Positions 29,016 to 37,591 of a DNA stretch of 64,000 nucleotides are shown piece after piece. This DNA is from ZYF759 sp046297455 (lineage in GTDB: Bacteria > Pseudomonadota > Alphaproteobacteria > Rhizobiales > Rhizobiaceae). Position 1 is the stretch's first letter, and each line of letters opens with the position of its first letter. The notes under the pieces are model-generated. The model worked only from the letters and a program-made list of their open reading frames with translations. It was not told the DNA's origin and made no database searches. The position numbers and the translations under genes are program-made. Location of the stretch: contig JBKBIT010000011.1 of the NCBI GenBank assembly GCA_046297455.1, positions 1 through 64,000 on the forward strand, given 5' to 3'.

Positions 29016-29731
29016 TACGAGGCCACGTCGCGGGCCGCAACGCCGCCATAACGGCGATCGCGCGCGGCGTAGGTCTCAATGGCTTCCGCCAGGCGATCGG
29101 CATTGAAGTCTGGCCAGAAACAGGGCGTGAAGACCAGTTCGCTATAGGCGCACTGCCACATCAGGAAATTCGAAAGGCGTTGCTCGCCGCTGGTGCGGAT
29201 CACCAGGTCGGGGTCGGGCATGCAGGCTGTATCAAGAAAAGCGCCGAAATTCTCCGAGGTGATCTCTTCAGGATCGAGCGTTCCGTCGGCTGCAGCACGT
29301 GCAATGGTTCGTGCGGCACGGGTGATCTCATCCCGCGACCCGTAATTGAATGCAATGACGAGGTTCATCGCCGTGTTGTTGAGCGTCAGTTTCTCGGCCT
29401 CATCCACCAGTGCGCGAATGTCGGGCTCCAGTCCGGACCGGTCGCCGATCATGCGCACGCGCACGCCGTTCTGATGAATCTCGGCCAGGTCACGCCGCAG
29501 GAAAAGCCGCAGAAGCGTCATCAAGTCGCTGATTTCGGCACGCGGTCTGGACCAGTTTTCCGAAGAGAACGCGTAGACCGTCAGCCAGTCTATGCCCATG
29601 TCGCCAGCCGCACGCACCGTGCGGCGCAGCGCCTCGACGCCTGCGCGATGTCCGGCCGCCCTTGGCAGCCCGCGAGCCTTTGCCCACCGGCCGTTGCCGT
29701 CCATGATGATTGCGACATGCGCGGGTTTCAA
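29015..29731 (-). CDS. uppS: Undecaprenyl diphosphate synthase (TTG start)
   Basis: A cis-prenyltransferase that makes the C55 carrier for peptidoglycan and LPS. It is 238 residues. Signatures: VAIIMDGNGRWAKARGLPR near the start, the loop TVYAFSSENWSRP, NLVIAFNYGSRDEI and DLVIRTSGEQRLSNFLMWQ. The only start upstream of the catalytic MDGNGRW is TTG at 29731, with GGAAAGGAAG about eight bases upstream; the next in-frame ATG falls inside the active-site motif. Confidence 0.96.
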   Translation of the reverse strand: MKPAHVAIIMDGNGRWAKARGLPRAAGHRAGVEALRRTVRAAGDMGIDWLTVYAFSSENWSRPRAEISDLMTLLRLFLRRDLAEIHQNGVRVRMIGDRSGLEPDIRALVDEAEKLTLNNTAMNLVIAFNYGSRDEITRAARTIARAAADGTLDPEEITSENFGAFLDTACMPDPDLVIRTSGEQRLSNFLMWQCAYSELVFTPCFWPDFNADRLAEAIETYAARDRRYGGVAARDVAS

Positions 29732-29778
29732 AACGCGGCTTCCTTTCCGGCTTTGGGGGCCGCCCGAGTTCGAAGCGC

Positions 29779-30339
29779 TTAAATCTGCATGATCTCGGTT
29801 TCTTTTTCGCTCAACAGCGAATCGATCTGGGAAATCGTGTCGTCGGTCAGCTTTTGCACGCGGTCAGATTGTGTGCGGGCGTCGTCCTGGCTGATATCGC
29901 CGTCCTTCTCGGCCTTTTTCAGGTCTTCCATCCCGTCTCGACGCACATGGCGGGCGGCAACCTTCGCGTTCTCAGCATATTGATGCGCGATCTTGACCAG
30001 TTCCTTGCGCCGCTGCTCGTTGAGTTCCGGCAGGGGTATGCGCAGATTCGTGCCGTCGACAATCGGATTGAAGCCGAGGTTGGATTCCCTGATGGCGCGA
30101 TCGACTGCGCTCACGAGTGCCTTGTCCCAGACATTGACGGAAATCATCCGAGGCTCCGGCACCGACACGGTCCCGACCTGAGAGATAGGCATGGTCGAGC
30201 CATAGGCCTGCACCTGGATGGGATCGAGCAGATTGGCCGATGCCCGCCCCGTCCTCAACGAAGCCAGATCATGCTTGAAGGCGCTGATGGCGCCATCCAT
30301 GCGCCGCTGCAGATCTGAAAAATCGGCTCCGGAACTCAT
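29779..30339 (-). CDS. frr: Ribosome recycling factor
   Basis: RRF acts with EF-G (also in this window) to split post-termination ribosomes. It is 186 residues, the usual length, with the three-helix bundle and inserted beta domain: MDGAISAFKHDLASLRTGRA, IQVQAYGSTMPISQVG, and RKELVKIAHQYAENAKVAAR. It lies 64 bases after pyrH, within the rpsB-tsf-pyrH-frr order common to most bacteria. Confidence 0.98.
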   Translation of the reverse strand: MSSGADFSDLQRRMDGAISAFKHDLASLRTGRASANLLDPIQVQAYGSTMPISQVGTVSVPEPRMISVNVWDKALVSAVDRAIRESNLGFNPIVDGTNLRIPLPELNEQRRKELVKIAHQYAENAKVAARHVRRDGMEDLKKAEKDGDISQDDARTQSDRVQKLTDDTISQIDSLLSEKETEIMQI

Positions 30340-30403
30340 GAAGATCTCCCTGTCTTGCCGGGGGCTGCTTGCCGGGCCGTCGATGGACCCATGCCAGACA
30401 TTG

Positions 30404-31126
30404 TCAGCTGTCCGCCACGAGGGTGAAGTGACCCTCGCCTCTGAGGATCGCGCCGAAGCCGCCCTTCTCGTGAATCGAGTAAACGATTATCGGAATGTTG
30501 TTCTCGCGCGCAAGAGCAATTGCCGCGGTATCCATTACCGCCAGCCCTTCGCGCAGCACCTCGTCATGGGTGATGGTGTCGAAGCGCGTGGCATCGGGGT
30601 CCTTCTTGGGATCGGCGGAATAGACACCGTCGACCTGCGTCCCCTTGAACAGCGCATCCGCGCCGATTTCGGCGGCTCGAAGTGCGGCCGCCGAATCCGT
30701 CGTGAAGAACGGATTTCCGGTGCCGCCTGCAAAGATCACCACCTTGCCCTGGTCGATATAGGCCGTTGCCTGGCGCTGCGAGAAGCTTTCGCAGAGTTCG
30801 GGCATGGCAATCGCCGACAGGACGACCGCATCCACGCCGAGCTTCACCAGGGAAGTACGCAAGGCCAGTGAATTGATCACCGTGGCGAGCATGCCCATGT
30901 GGTCGCCCGTCACGCGGTCGCCACCCTTGGACGCGACCGCGACGCCGCGGAAGATATTGCCGCCACCGATGACGACCCCCACCTGCACGCCCAGTGCCCG
31001 TGCCTCGGCGATATCGGACGCAATACGATCCGCTACCGACACATCGATGCCAAACCCTTGTTCCCCCATCAACGCCTCACCGGATGCTTTGAGCAGGACG
31101 CGCTTGTAACGGGGCTTATCGGACAT
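30404..31126 (-). CDS. pyrH: UMP kinase
   Basis: Hexameric bacterial UMP kinase, phosphorylating UMP to UDP. It is 240 residues from MSDKPRYKRVLLKASGEAL. Signatures: VIGGGNIFRG, GDHMGMLATVINSLAL, FAGGTGNPFFTTDSAAALRA and GTQVDGVYSADPKKDPDA. The start was placed at MSDKPRYK, which fits the family; the frame is open 14 codons upstream. Confidence 0.97.
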   Translation of the reverse strand: MSDKPRYKRVLLKASGEALMGEQGFGIDVSVADRIASDIAEARALGVQVGVVIGGGNIFRGVAVASKGGDRVTGDHMGMLATVINSLALRTSLVKLGVDAVVLSAIAMPELCESFSQRQATAYIDQGKVVIFAGGTGNPFFTTDSAAALRAAEIGADALFKGTQVDGVYSADPKKDPDATRFDTITHDEVLREGLAVMDTAAIALARENNIPIIVYSIHEKGGFGAILRGEGHFTLVADS

Positions 31127-31170
31127 GGCTCTCTCTCGGCGGCGGTGTTTTCGGGCGCCTCGATACACGA

Positions 31171-31198
31171 GGGGCGCCGCGATGTCACGCGGCGCCCC
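31171..31198. repeat. Strong GC hairpin between tsf and pyrH
   Basis: A perfect 11-bp inverted repeat (GGGGCGCCGCG, 31171-31181, with 31188-31198) and a 6-base loop. There is no T-run after it on the minus strand, so it is not a classical terminator. It may attenuate or protect the tsf transcript before pyrH, allowing EF-Ts to be made in excess of UMP kinase. Confidence 0.6.
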
Positions 31199-31225
31199 TT
31201 GGCATTTTCCAGACTGTCTTAAGGC

Positions 31226-32149
31226 TTAGCTCTTGACCGCAGCCGCCACCTCGGCGGCGAAGTCCGACTCTTCCTTCTCGATGCCCTCGCCCAGCGCGAA
31301 GCGGACGAAACCGGTGATCTTGGCGGGCGCGCCGATCTCGGCCTCGGCATCCTTCAGCGCCTGTTCGACGGTCACGTCAGGATTCATGACGAACGACTGC
31401 TTGAGAAGAACGACCTCCTCGAAGAACTTGCGCATGCGGCCTTCCACCATCTTCTCGATGATGTTCTCGGGCTTGCCGGACTGGCGGGCCTGGTCGGCAT
31501 AGATCGCCTTCTCGCGTTCCACGGCCGATGCGTCGACCTCTTCGGCCGTAAGCGCCAGCGGGTTGGTGGCGGCGACGTGCATGGCAACCTGACGCGCAAA
31601 GCCGCGCGCGGCATCCGCATTGCCTTCGGTTTCGATGGCAACCAGCACGCCCATCTTGCCCAGATTGTCGGCAACGCCGTTATGGACATAGTTGGCGACC
31701 GCACCCTTGGCCACGGAGAGCTTCGCCGAACGGCGGAAGGACATGTTTTCGCCGATCGTCCCGATCGCGTCCTTGATCGTGTCCGACACGTTCTTGGCCG
31801 ATGCAGGATAGCGGGCGTCGGCGACAGCCTCGTCCGAACCATCCGTGGTCAGCGCGACTTCGGCGATGTTGCGCACCATCTGCTGGAAAGCGTCGTTGCG
31901 GGCAACGAAGTCCGTCTCGGAGTTAACCTCGACGACAACCGCGCTCGACGCATCGGCGGCAACGCCAATCAAGCCTTCGGCAGCAGTCCGGCCGGCCTTT
32001 TTGTCAGCCTTGGCAATGCCCTTCTTGCGCAGCCAGTCGACTGCTTCATCGATGTTGCCATTGGTTTCGGCGAGCGCGGCCTTGCAATCCATCATGCCGG
32101 CGCCGGTCATGTCGCGGAGTTGTTTGACCTGTGCAGCGGAAATGCTCAT
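31226..32149 (-). CDS. tsf: Elongation factor Ts
   Basis: The nucleotide exchange factor for EF-Tu. It is 307 residues. It begins with the UBA-like domain MSISAAQVKQLRDMTGAGMM and has the EF-Tu contact motif NSETDFVARNDAF; the rest has the two-subdomain core with coiled-coil insert. It lies 106 bases downstream of rpsB, the near-universal order. Confidence 0.98.
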   Translation of the reverse strand: MSISAAQVKQLRDMTGAGMMDCKAALAETNGNIDEAVDWLRKKGIAKADKKAGRTAAEGLIGVAADASSAVVVEVNSETDFVARNDAFQQMVRNIAEVALTTDGSDEAVADARYPASAKNVSDTIKDAIGTIGENMSFRRSAKLSVAKGAVANYVHNGVADNLGKMGVLVAIETEGNADAARGFARQVAMHVAATNPLALTAEEVDASAVEREKAIYADQARQSGKPENIIEKMVEGRMRKFFEEVVLLKQSFVMNPDVTVEQALKDAEAEIGAPAKITGFVRFALGEGIEKEESDFAAEVAAAVKS

Positions 32150-32255
32150 CTTCGTCTCGTTCCTTCATGTTCCAGAAAAGAGCGCGGCGCACCTTGGCTT
32201 TCCCAGGTGCGCCGGCCGTGAAATTCTGACAGCCGGCTTACGCCGGCAGTCGGCG

Positions 32256-33077
32256 CTAGACCTGCTTGCCGGCTTCGTCGCTGTCCTGAGCGGCAGGTGC
32301 GTCCGCGGCAGGCTCGGCCGGCGTCTCGTCCAGTGCCGGCTCGACCGGAGCCTCGACGGAAGCGCCGATGTCGACGCCCAGAGCGCCCTGCTGGCGTGCA
32401 ATGCCATCGATTGCGGCCTTGGCAATCAGGTCGCAGTAAAGCGAGATCGCGCGAGCGGAATCGTCATTACCGGGGATCGGGTGATCGACCCGGTCCGGAT
32501 CGCAGTTGGAATCGATCACCGCGACAACCGGGATACCCAGACGCTTGGCTTCCTGGATGGCAATCGCTTCCTTGTTCGTGTCGATCACGAACATCAGGTC
32601 CGGCGTCGAACCCATGTCCTTGATGCCGCCAAGCGCACGGTTCAGCTTCTCGCGCTCGCGCTCCAGATTGAGGCGTTCCTTCTTGGTGAAGCCGGAGGCC
32701 TCGCCGGCCAGAAGATCATCGAGCTGACGCAGGCGCTGGATCGAGTTGGAGATCGTCTTCCAGTTCGTCAGCATGCCGCCCAGCCAACGCGAGTTCACGT
32801 AATACTGGGCCGACCGCTGCGCAGCATCCGCAACGATCTCGGAAGCCTGGCGCTTGGTGCCGACGAAGAGCACGCGTCCACCCTTGGCAACCGTGTCGGA
32901 CACGATCTTCAGTGCCTGATGCAGGAGCGGCACCGTCTGCGAAAGGTCGATGATGTGGATATTGTTGCGAACGCCGAAGATATAGGCGTCCATCTTCGGG
33001 TTCCAGCGGTGGGTCTGGTGTCCGAAGTGTACACCAGCTTCCAGGAGCTGGCGCATGCTGAAATCAGGCAGAGCCAT
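32256..33077 (-). CDS. rpsB: 30S ribosomal protein S2
   Basis: S2 joins late in 30S assembly and is needed for S1 binding. It is 273 residues, starting MALPDFSMRQLLEAGVHFGH, with NPKMDAYIFGVRNNIHIIDL and NSRWLGGMLTNWKTI. The last 40 or so residues form an acidic Ala/Pro/Glu-rich tail typical of alphaproteobacterial S2. GGAAAGGAAAG precedes the ATG. A promoter (33202-33230) and an approximately 120-base leader with a hairpin at 33147-33170 lie upstream. Confidence 0.97.
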   Translation of the reverse strand: MALPDFSMRQLLEAGVHFGHQTHRWNPKMDAYIFGVRNNIHIIDLSQTVPLLHQALKIVSDTVAKGGRVLFVGTKRQASEIVADAAQRSAQYYVNSRWLGGMLTNWKTISNSIQRLRQLDDLLAGEASGFTKKERLNLEREREKLNRALGGIKDMGSTPDLMFVIDTNKEAIAIQEAKRLGIPVVAVIDSNCDPDRVDHPIPGNDDSARAISLYCDLIAKAAIDGIARQQGALGVDIGASVEAPVEPALDETPAEPAADAPAAQDSDEAGKQV

Positions 33078-33201
33078 TTTAGTCTTTCCTTTCCGGTTCA
33101 AGCCTCCACGGGCCAACGGCGAAGGGTCACCCTGCGCCACCGGGGGCGTCCGCCGGATTTCTCCCGGACGGAAACCAAAGCCCGTGTGTGGAATGCGCGC
33201 G

Positions 33202-33230
33202 CATATAGCGGCTGCGTCGCTTCAATGCAA
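33202..33230 (-). promoter_or_regulatory. Probable rpsB-tsf promoter
   Basis: On the minus strand TTGCAT (33225-33230), a 17-base spacer, then TATATG (33202-33207), a very good match to the rhizobial housekeeping consensus. It directly follows the terminator of the upstream gene and is about 125 bases before the rpsB ATG. Confidence 0.7.
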
Positions 33231-33231
33231 G

Positions 33232-33262
33232 CAAAAGGGGGCAAGCGCCCGGGCCCGCCCCC
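33232..33262 (-). terminator. Terminator of the exported-protein gene
   Basis: A stem GGGGGC/GCCCCC (33237-33242 with 33257-33262), extended by inner GC pairs, is followed on the minus strand by TTTTGC. It lies about 20 bases after the stop of the gene at 33282 and abuts the rpsB promoter. Confidence 0.75.
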
Positions 33263-33281
33263 TTGCAGATGCCTGATTTTG

Positions 33282-35330
33282 CTATTCAGCGCTGATCCTG
33301 ACGTTGAGAAGGTCGATCAACCGGCCAGGGTCATCGCCATCGGCAGCCTCCATCAGCGCCATGATCGGGACGGGTGCGTCCGGCAACATGGTCAGCCTCA
33401 ATGTTCCGGGTTCCGCCAGAAATGTGCTTGCCGCCGTTGTCAGCGCGGTCAGGAACTCCGGCCGCTGGAGCGGTGCGGCGATGAACGGAATGATCCCCAG
33501 AGCCTGCGCACGCATCGTCGTAACGTCAGTACCCTGATCCTCCGCGAAAAAGGCCAGCGCCCGCTCCGTCAAGGAATCGTCCTCGAACTCCAGCGTCGCC
33601 TCGTTGAGCGTCATGGCGAAGGCCAGGAACATGAGGCTCATCGGGTTTTCCAGCGCCTCCCGCGGGATACCGCCAACCGTGGCCGTCAGCCTCAAGCGGC
33701 CGCCGTCGACCAGCACGTTCTCGGAACGCAACGCGATGGTCTGGTCGGTCTCCTGCCAGACGAGTTCCAGATTGCTCGAGCTCGCAATCTCGTCATAGCC
33801 GAGACTGGCCATCATCTCGGCGCTGTCGTCGTCGAGCATCCAGGTCGGCAGGCGCAGATCGTCGATCACGCTGCCGATGCGGGTCGGGATCGGACCAATA
33901 TGATCCGAGCTCTCTATTGCCGCGCGTTTCAGGCTCAATTCGGCCACGAAAGGCACATTCACAAGCAAGTCGGCCAACGAGATGCCCCCGATCTTCGGGA
34001 TCGCGGCGAGCATGGTGTCGATGTCGCCCTCCTCTTGCGCCCGCTCGAAATTCATCAGCGCGCCAAGCGACGGGAACAGGAAGTTGCTGATCGTAAAGTC
34101 GCCTAGCTTGGCCTCCACCTCACCGCTGCCGTCACTCGCCTCAAAGCCGCGATAGAAGATGCTCTCGATACCGTCGGCTGACAGCCCGGAGACGCCAACT
34201 GATGCGAGCGAACCGTTGAAGTCTTCCGAAGACCCCTCAACATCCCTCAGTTCCAGCAACCCCAACCGGAACATGCCATAGAATGCGGCTACCAGTTCGA
34301 TGACTTCTTCGGGATCGGGATCCTCACCGGTATCCACCGCCCTGATGTAGAGATCGTCAAGCCGAGCCAGGAACGGAATGGTCGGGCGCCTCAGTCCCAA
34401 TTCCTCCATCCGTAGGTCGCCAACCGAGAAGTCGGCGCCTTCGGCGGTCAATCCCCAGTCATACATGGAAACCATGCCGGCAACGGTTTCATAGGGCTCG
34501 TCGCCCGTGCCCGGCTCAAGCGTCGGATCGAACAGGCGGATCATGTCGCCGTAATTGTAGGTCTCGGCCTTGAAACCACCGATGTCCATAAGGAAATCGG
34601 TGGCGTCGGATTCTCCCTCCGACGTGAACGCCTCAACTGCTATCTCACCGACTTCCATGTTCGACATATTGCCGCGCACGGTCTGACCGATGCGTCCCGC
34701 TCCGTAGGTCACCACCGTGGAAACGTCGGGCTCGGATGTCTCGGAGACTATCTCCAGGGCTCCGAATTCGGCCGCGTCGAAACTGACATCGACCAAAGCC
34801 GCAACCAGCGGATAGAAGCGCGACACCGGGCGGAGTGGATCGTCCTCGATCTCGGGCAGTCGGGCCCAGCGCGCATTCGTGACAGACAGGCCATCATAAG
34901 CCCCTGTGCTGGTGGTCGACCCTTCGGTCGCGTTCTCAACGGTAAACTCGATATCGAGCGTGTCTGCACGGATCGCACTTGCCGTATAGTAGTCGCCGTC
35001 GATGCTCAGACCGTCAAAGACCAATGCCGGAAAACTGAACGAGTAGCTGAAATCGACTGTCTCGGCCGTTGCGGAGTCGCCCGTATCCGTGGACATGCCA
35101 GGCAAATCGTAGCCGGCCACGACGATCGTGAGGCCATTGATCGTTGTGATGCCACTGGCTGCATCATGTTCAACGCCATCATGGCTGATCGTGACCCATT
35201 CATAGGCCTCAGTTTGCGCGATCCACCCCTCGACGATACTGACCGGGTCTGCCCAGGCCGATTGTCCTGAACCAAGCATGGCAACGGCGACGCCGGTGAC
35301 CACAAAAGACTGTCTGCACATCCCCAACAT
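33282..35330 (-). CDS. Large exported acidic protein of unknown function
   Basis: I do not recognise this 682-residue protein. It has a signal peptide (1-27, ending SAWA before DP) and no later membrane span, so it is periplasmic or outer-membrane associated. The mature part has no cysteine that I can find, only four lysines in about 655 residues, and many Asp and Glu. It reads as beta-rich segments with recurring phrases such as INGLTIVVAG, FDGLSIDGDY and YDGLSVTNARW, perhaps repeats of one unit. GAGGGC precedes the ATG. A faint likeness to AsmA/DUF945-type proteins cannot be confirmed. It lies beside eipB, an envelope-integrity gene, on the same strand. Confidence 0.8.
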   Translation of the reverse strand: MLGMCRQSFVVTGVAVAMLGSGQSAWADPVSIVEGWIAQTEAYEWVTISHDGVEHDAASGITTINGLTIVVAGYDLPGMSTDTGDSATAETVDFSYSFSFPALVFDGLSIDGDYYTASAIRADTLDIEFTVENATEGSTTSTGAYDGLSVTNARWARLPEIEDDPLRPVSRFYPLVAALVDVSFDAAEFGALEIVSETSEPDVSTVVTYGAGRIGQTVRGNMSNMEVGEIAVEAFTSEGESDATDFLMDIGGFKAETYNYGDMIRLFDPTLEPGTGDEPYETVAGMVSMYDWGLTAEGADFSVGDLRMEELGLRRPTIPFLARLDDLYIRAVDTGEDPDPEEVIELVAAFYGMFRLGLLELRDVEGSSEDFNGSLASVGVSGLSADGIESIFYRGFEASDGSGEVEAKLGDFTISNFLFPSLGALMNFERAQEEGDIDTMLAAIPKIGGISLADLLVNVPFVAELSLKRAAIESSDHIGPIPTRIGSVIDDLRLPTWMLDDDSAEMMASLGYDEIASSSNLELVWQETDQTIALRSENVLVDGGRLRLTATVGGIPREALENPMSLMFLAFAMTLNEATLEFEDDSLTERALAFFAEDQGTDVTTMRAQALGIIPFIAAPLQRPEFLTALTTAASTFLAEPGTLRLTMLPDAPVPIMALMEAADGDDPGRLIDLLNVRISAE

Positions 35331-35439
35331 GACGCCCTCGCGACCAGAAAAAAGCCGGCGGGATTTAGCGCAGCAAAAAAACGGTTTGGCAAACACAAAT
35401 TACGTGGCGGAATGGAGCCAACCGCTCCATTGGCGACCG

Positions 35440-36267
35440 CTAGTTGCAATCGTTTCGCGGCTCGAATGTTTCCAGCTCGACGAGTTGGCCGGCGATCGCG
35501 AAATCTCCGTAGTCCATCACCAGGTCATGGCTGATGCCGCCTTCATGGAGCTTGAATTCGATGCGGTAGGTCGGCATGCCCTCGCCCGATCCGTCTCCGT
35601 TTTGCAAGTCGAAATAGGCAATATTGACGGGCCAGAACCGCGGTTCGCCAAGTTGGGCCAGCAGGTCGTGCTCGCCGTCGCTTTCAGGCAGCGTTCCCTG
35701 CCGCCCGACCACAACCGTGGTTGTCATTACCTTGCTGCCGGCCTCGGACCCGTCGAAGAGTGTGGTCTCGTAGAAGGTTCGCCCCTCGCCGATATGGCCC
35801 AGCAGATCCTTGAGATGCTGCGTTGGAAACAGGCTCGGCCCCAGTTGATGCTCCATCGGCTCCGGCTTTTCCACCGCGACATGCGTGCCGCCATCTTCGG
35901 GTGTCGCGCTGCCACGCGTTTCGCGGTCGAGATTGCCGTCGATATATGAGCGCATCGCAAAATCGAAGGACTCCCCGCCCGGACCTTCATAGGTGGTCGA
36001 CTGTTCGTCGATCAGGCGCGAGAAATCCTCGGTATCGAACTGGGTGACAAAGCGGAAATTCACCGTGTAGCCGTCGCAGGGCGAACCGTCGAAATCATAC
36101 ACCATCCGCCCGCTGATCGCGGTAATACCTGCGCGGTCGGTACGTTCATGAAGGCTGAGGTCGTAGACTGCACGGTGCGGGATAAGCTCGGCCGCCGCAA
36201 CGCTGGTCGCCATACCCAGGGCGAGGACCGGCGTGGCTAGGGCAAGATGAAGGGCCGTGCTGCGCAT
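35440..36267 (-). CDS. eipB: EipB-family envelope integrity protein (DUF1849)
   Basis: A periplasmic protein of 275 residues with a signal peptide (1-26, ending VAAA). EipB in Brucella is a beta-spiral protein needed for envelope integrity and full virulence. The family start ELIPHRAVYDLSL and the segment GRMVYDFDGSPCDGYTVNFR are clear. The two cysteines (64 and 274) match the conserved disulfide pair of the family. The ATG was chosen at the signal peptide, with CGGAGA upstream. It is divergent from the RidA gene and 109 bases upstream of the unknown exported protein gene. Confidence 0.92.
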   Translation of the reverse strand: MRSTALHLALATPVLALGMATSVAAAELIPHRAVYDLSLHERTDRAGITAISGRMVYDFDGSPCDGYTVNFRFVTQFDTEDFSRLIDEQSTTYEGPGGESFDFAMRSYIDGNLDRETRGSATPEDGGTHVAVEKPEPMEHQLGPSLFPTQHLKDLLGHIGEGRTFYETTLFDGSEAGSKVMTTTVVVGRQGTLPESDGEHDLLAQLGEPRFWPVNIAYFDLQNGDGSGEGMPTYRIEFKLHEGGISHDLVMDYGDFAIAGQLVELETFEPRNDCN

Positions 36268-36389
36268 CGTTTGTTCTCCGAGGAATTGGCTGGACCGGTG
36301 TCCACACAAGGCGAATTTCGTGGCACAAGCACGGCGGGATTCGCAACCGGCACCGATCAAATAGGTGCCGGGGCCGAAAATAGGAAGAG

Positions 36390-36860
36390 ATGATGACACG
36401 GACGATCGAACAGCGCCTCCACGATCTGGGTGTGGAATTGCCAGAAGTGGCGAAGCCCGCAGCCAACTACCTGCCATTCGCTTCCAGCGGAAACCTTGTG
36501 CTAACAGCCGGGCAACTCCCGCTCAAGGACGGCAAGCTTGTCGCCACGGGGCTTCTCGGTCGCGACCTCGATACGGAGGCGGGCAAGCTGGCGGCTCGGC
36601 AGTGCGCGATCAACATATTGGCTGCCGTGAAGGCCGCGCTCGGCGATCTGGAACGCGTTGCAGGCCTGGTGAAGATCACCGTCTTCGTCGCCTCCGAACC
36701 CGGCTTCGCCGAACAGCATCTTGTGGCCAACGGTGCGTCCGATTTCCTCGCCGAGGTACTGGGCGAACGCGGCCTTCACGCCCGTTCGGCGGTCGGCGTC
36801 GCCATGCTGCCGCTGAATGCCCCGGTCGAGATCGAGGCAATCGTCGAAACCCGCGCTTGA
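36390..36860 (+). CDS. RidA-family protein (YjgF/YER057c)
   Basis: A 156-residue protein of the longer RidA subfamily. RidA deaminates reactive enamine/imine intermediates from PLP enzymes. Visible: FASSGNLVLTAGQLP, ARQCAINILAAVKAALGDL and the substrate-site Arg in GLHARSAVGVAMLPLNAPVEIEA. It begins MMTRTIEQRLHDLG after GGAAGAG. The gene is followed after ten bases by a GDPD gene and probably co-transcribed. Confidence 0.92.
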   Translation: MMTRTIEQRLHDLGVELPEVAKPAANYLPFASSGNLVLTAGQLPLKDGKLVATGLLGRDLDTEAGKLAARQCAINILAAVKAALGDLERVAGLVKITVFVASEPGFAEQHLVANGASDFLAEVLGERGLHARSAVGVAMLPLNAPVEIEAIVETRA

Positions 36861-36870
36861 GTGGATCATC

Positions 36871-37581
36871 ATGACGGATCTTTCCTGGTTGACCGCACGC
36901 CCAATCGCCCATCGCGGCTTTCACGACCTCAACAAGTCTCGTTGGGAAAACACGCTGTCCGCCTTTGAGGCGGCAGCCACCCGCGGCTATGCGATCGAGT
37001 GTGACGTCCATCTTTCGGCGGACGGGGTGCCGATTGTTTTTCACGACCGAGAGCTGGACCGGCTTTGCGGTCGCCCGGGCCTTTTGTCCGACCTCAGCGC
37101 CGCTGCGATCGCCGGCCTGAAGGTGGGCGGAACGGAAGACCATGTTCCCACACTGCGCGAAATGCTGAATCTTGTTGGCGGCCGGGTTCCGCTCGTCATC
37201 GAATTGAAGAGCAGCGAAGGCAAAGACGATGGGCTGGTCGCCGCGGTTGCCAAAGAACTGCAAGGATATGACGGCAAGGTCGCCATCATGTCCTTCGAGC
37301 ACCGTTTCATCCGCCTGTTCGGCAAGCAGGCTCCTGGACTGGCCTGCGGGCTGACGGCCCATGGACGCACGCCGGCCGATCTCGAAGCACATTTTTCAAT
37401 GCTGGCGCATGGCATCGATTTCGTGTCGTTCCACGTCGCCGACCTGCCCAATCGCTTCGTCGAGACGATCAGGGAAAAGCTCGCCATGCCCGTTATCACC
37501 TGGACCGTGCGTGACGAGTGGGCGGTCGACCTGACCAGCCAGCACGCCGATCAGATGACGTTCGAGGGGTTCGAACCTTAG
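36871..37581 (+). CDS. Glycerophosphodiester phosphodiesterase
   Basis: Hydrolyses glycerophosphodiesters to glycerol 3-phosphate and an alcohol. It is 236 residues, a single TIM barrel without a signal peptide, so cytoplasmic (UgpQ-like). Catalytic motifs: IAHRGFHD (His/Arg), WENTLSAFEAA, ECDVHLSADGVPIVFHD, and VIELKSS. The ATG at 36871 gives the normal N-terminus. It converges with the DUF502 gene, leaving a 10-base gap. Confidence 0.93.
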   Translation: MTDLSWLTARPIAHRGFHDLNKSRWENTLSAFEAAATRGYAIECDVHLSADGVPIVFHDRELDRLCGRPGLLSDLSAAAIAGLKVGGTEDHVPTLREMLNLVGGRVPLVIELKSSEGKDDGLVAAVAKELQGYDGKVAIMSFEHRFIRLFGKQAPGLACGLTAHGRTPADLEAHFSMLAHGIDFVSFHVADLPNRFVETIREKLAMPVITWTVRDEWAVDLTSQHADQMTFEGFEP

Positions 37582-37591
37582 GAACCGGTCG

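Noticed and set aside
31171..31198. Hairpin between tsf and pyrH as a terminator
   Set aside because: The stem is strong but no T-run follows on the coding strand, so it is listed as a hairpin only.
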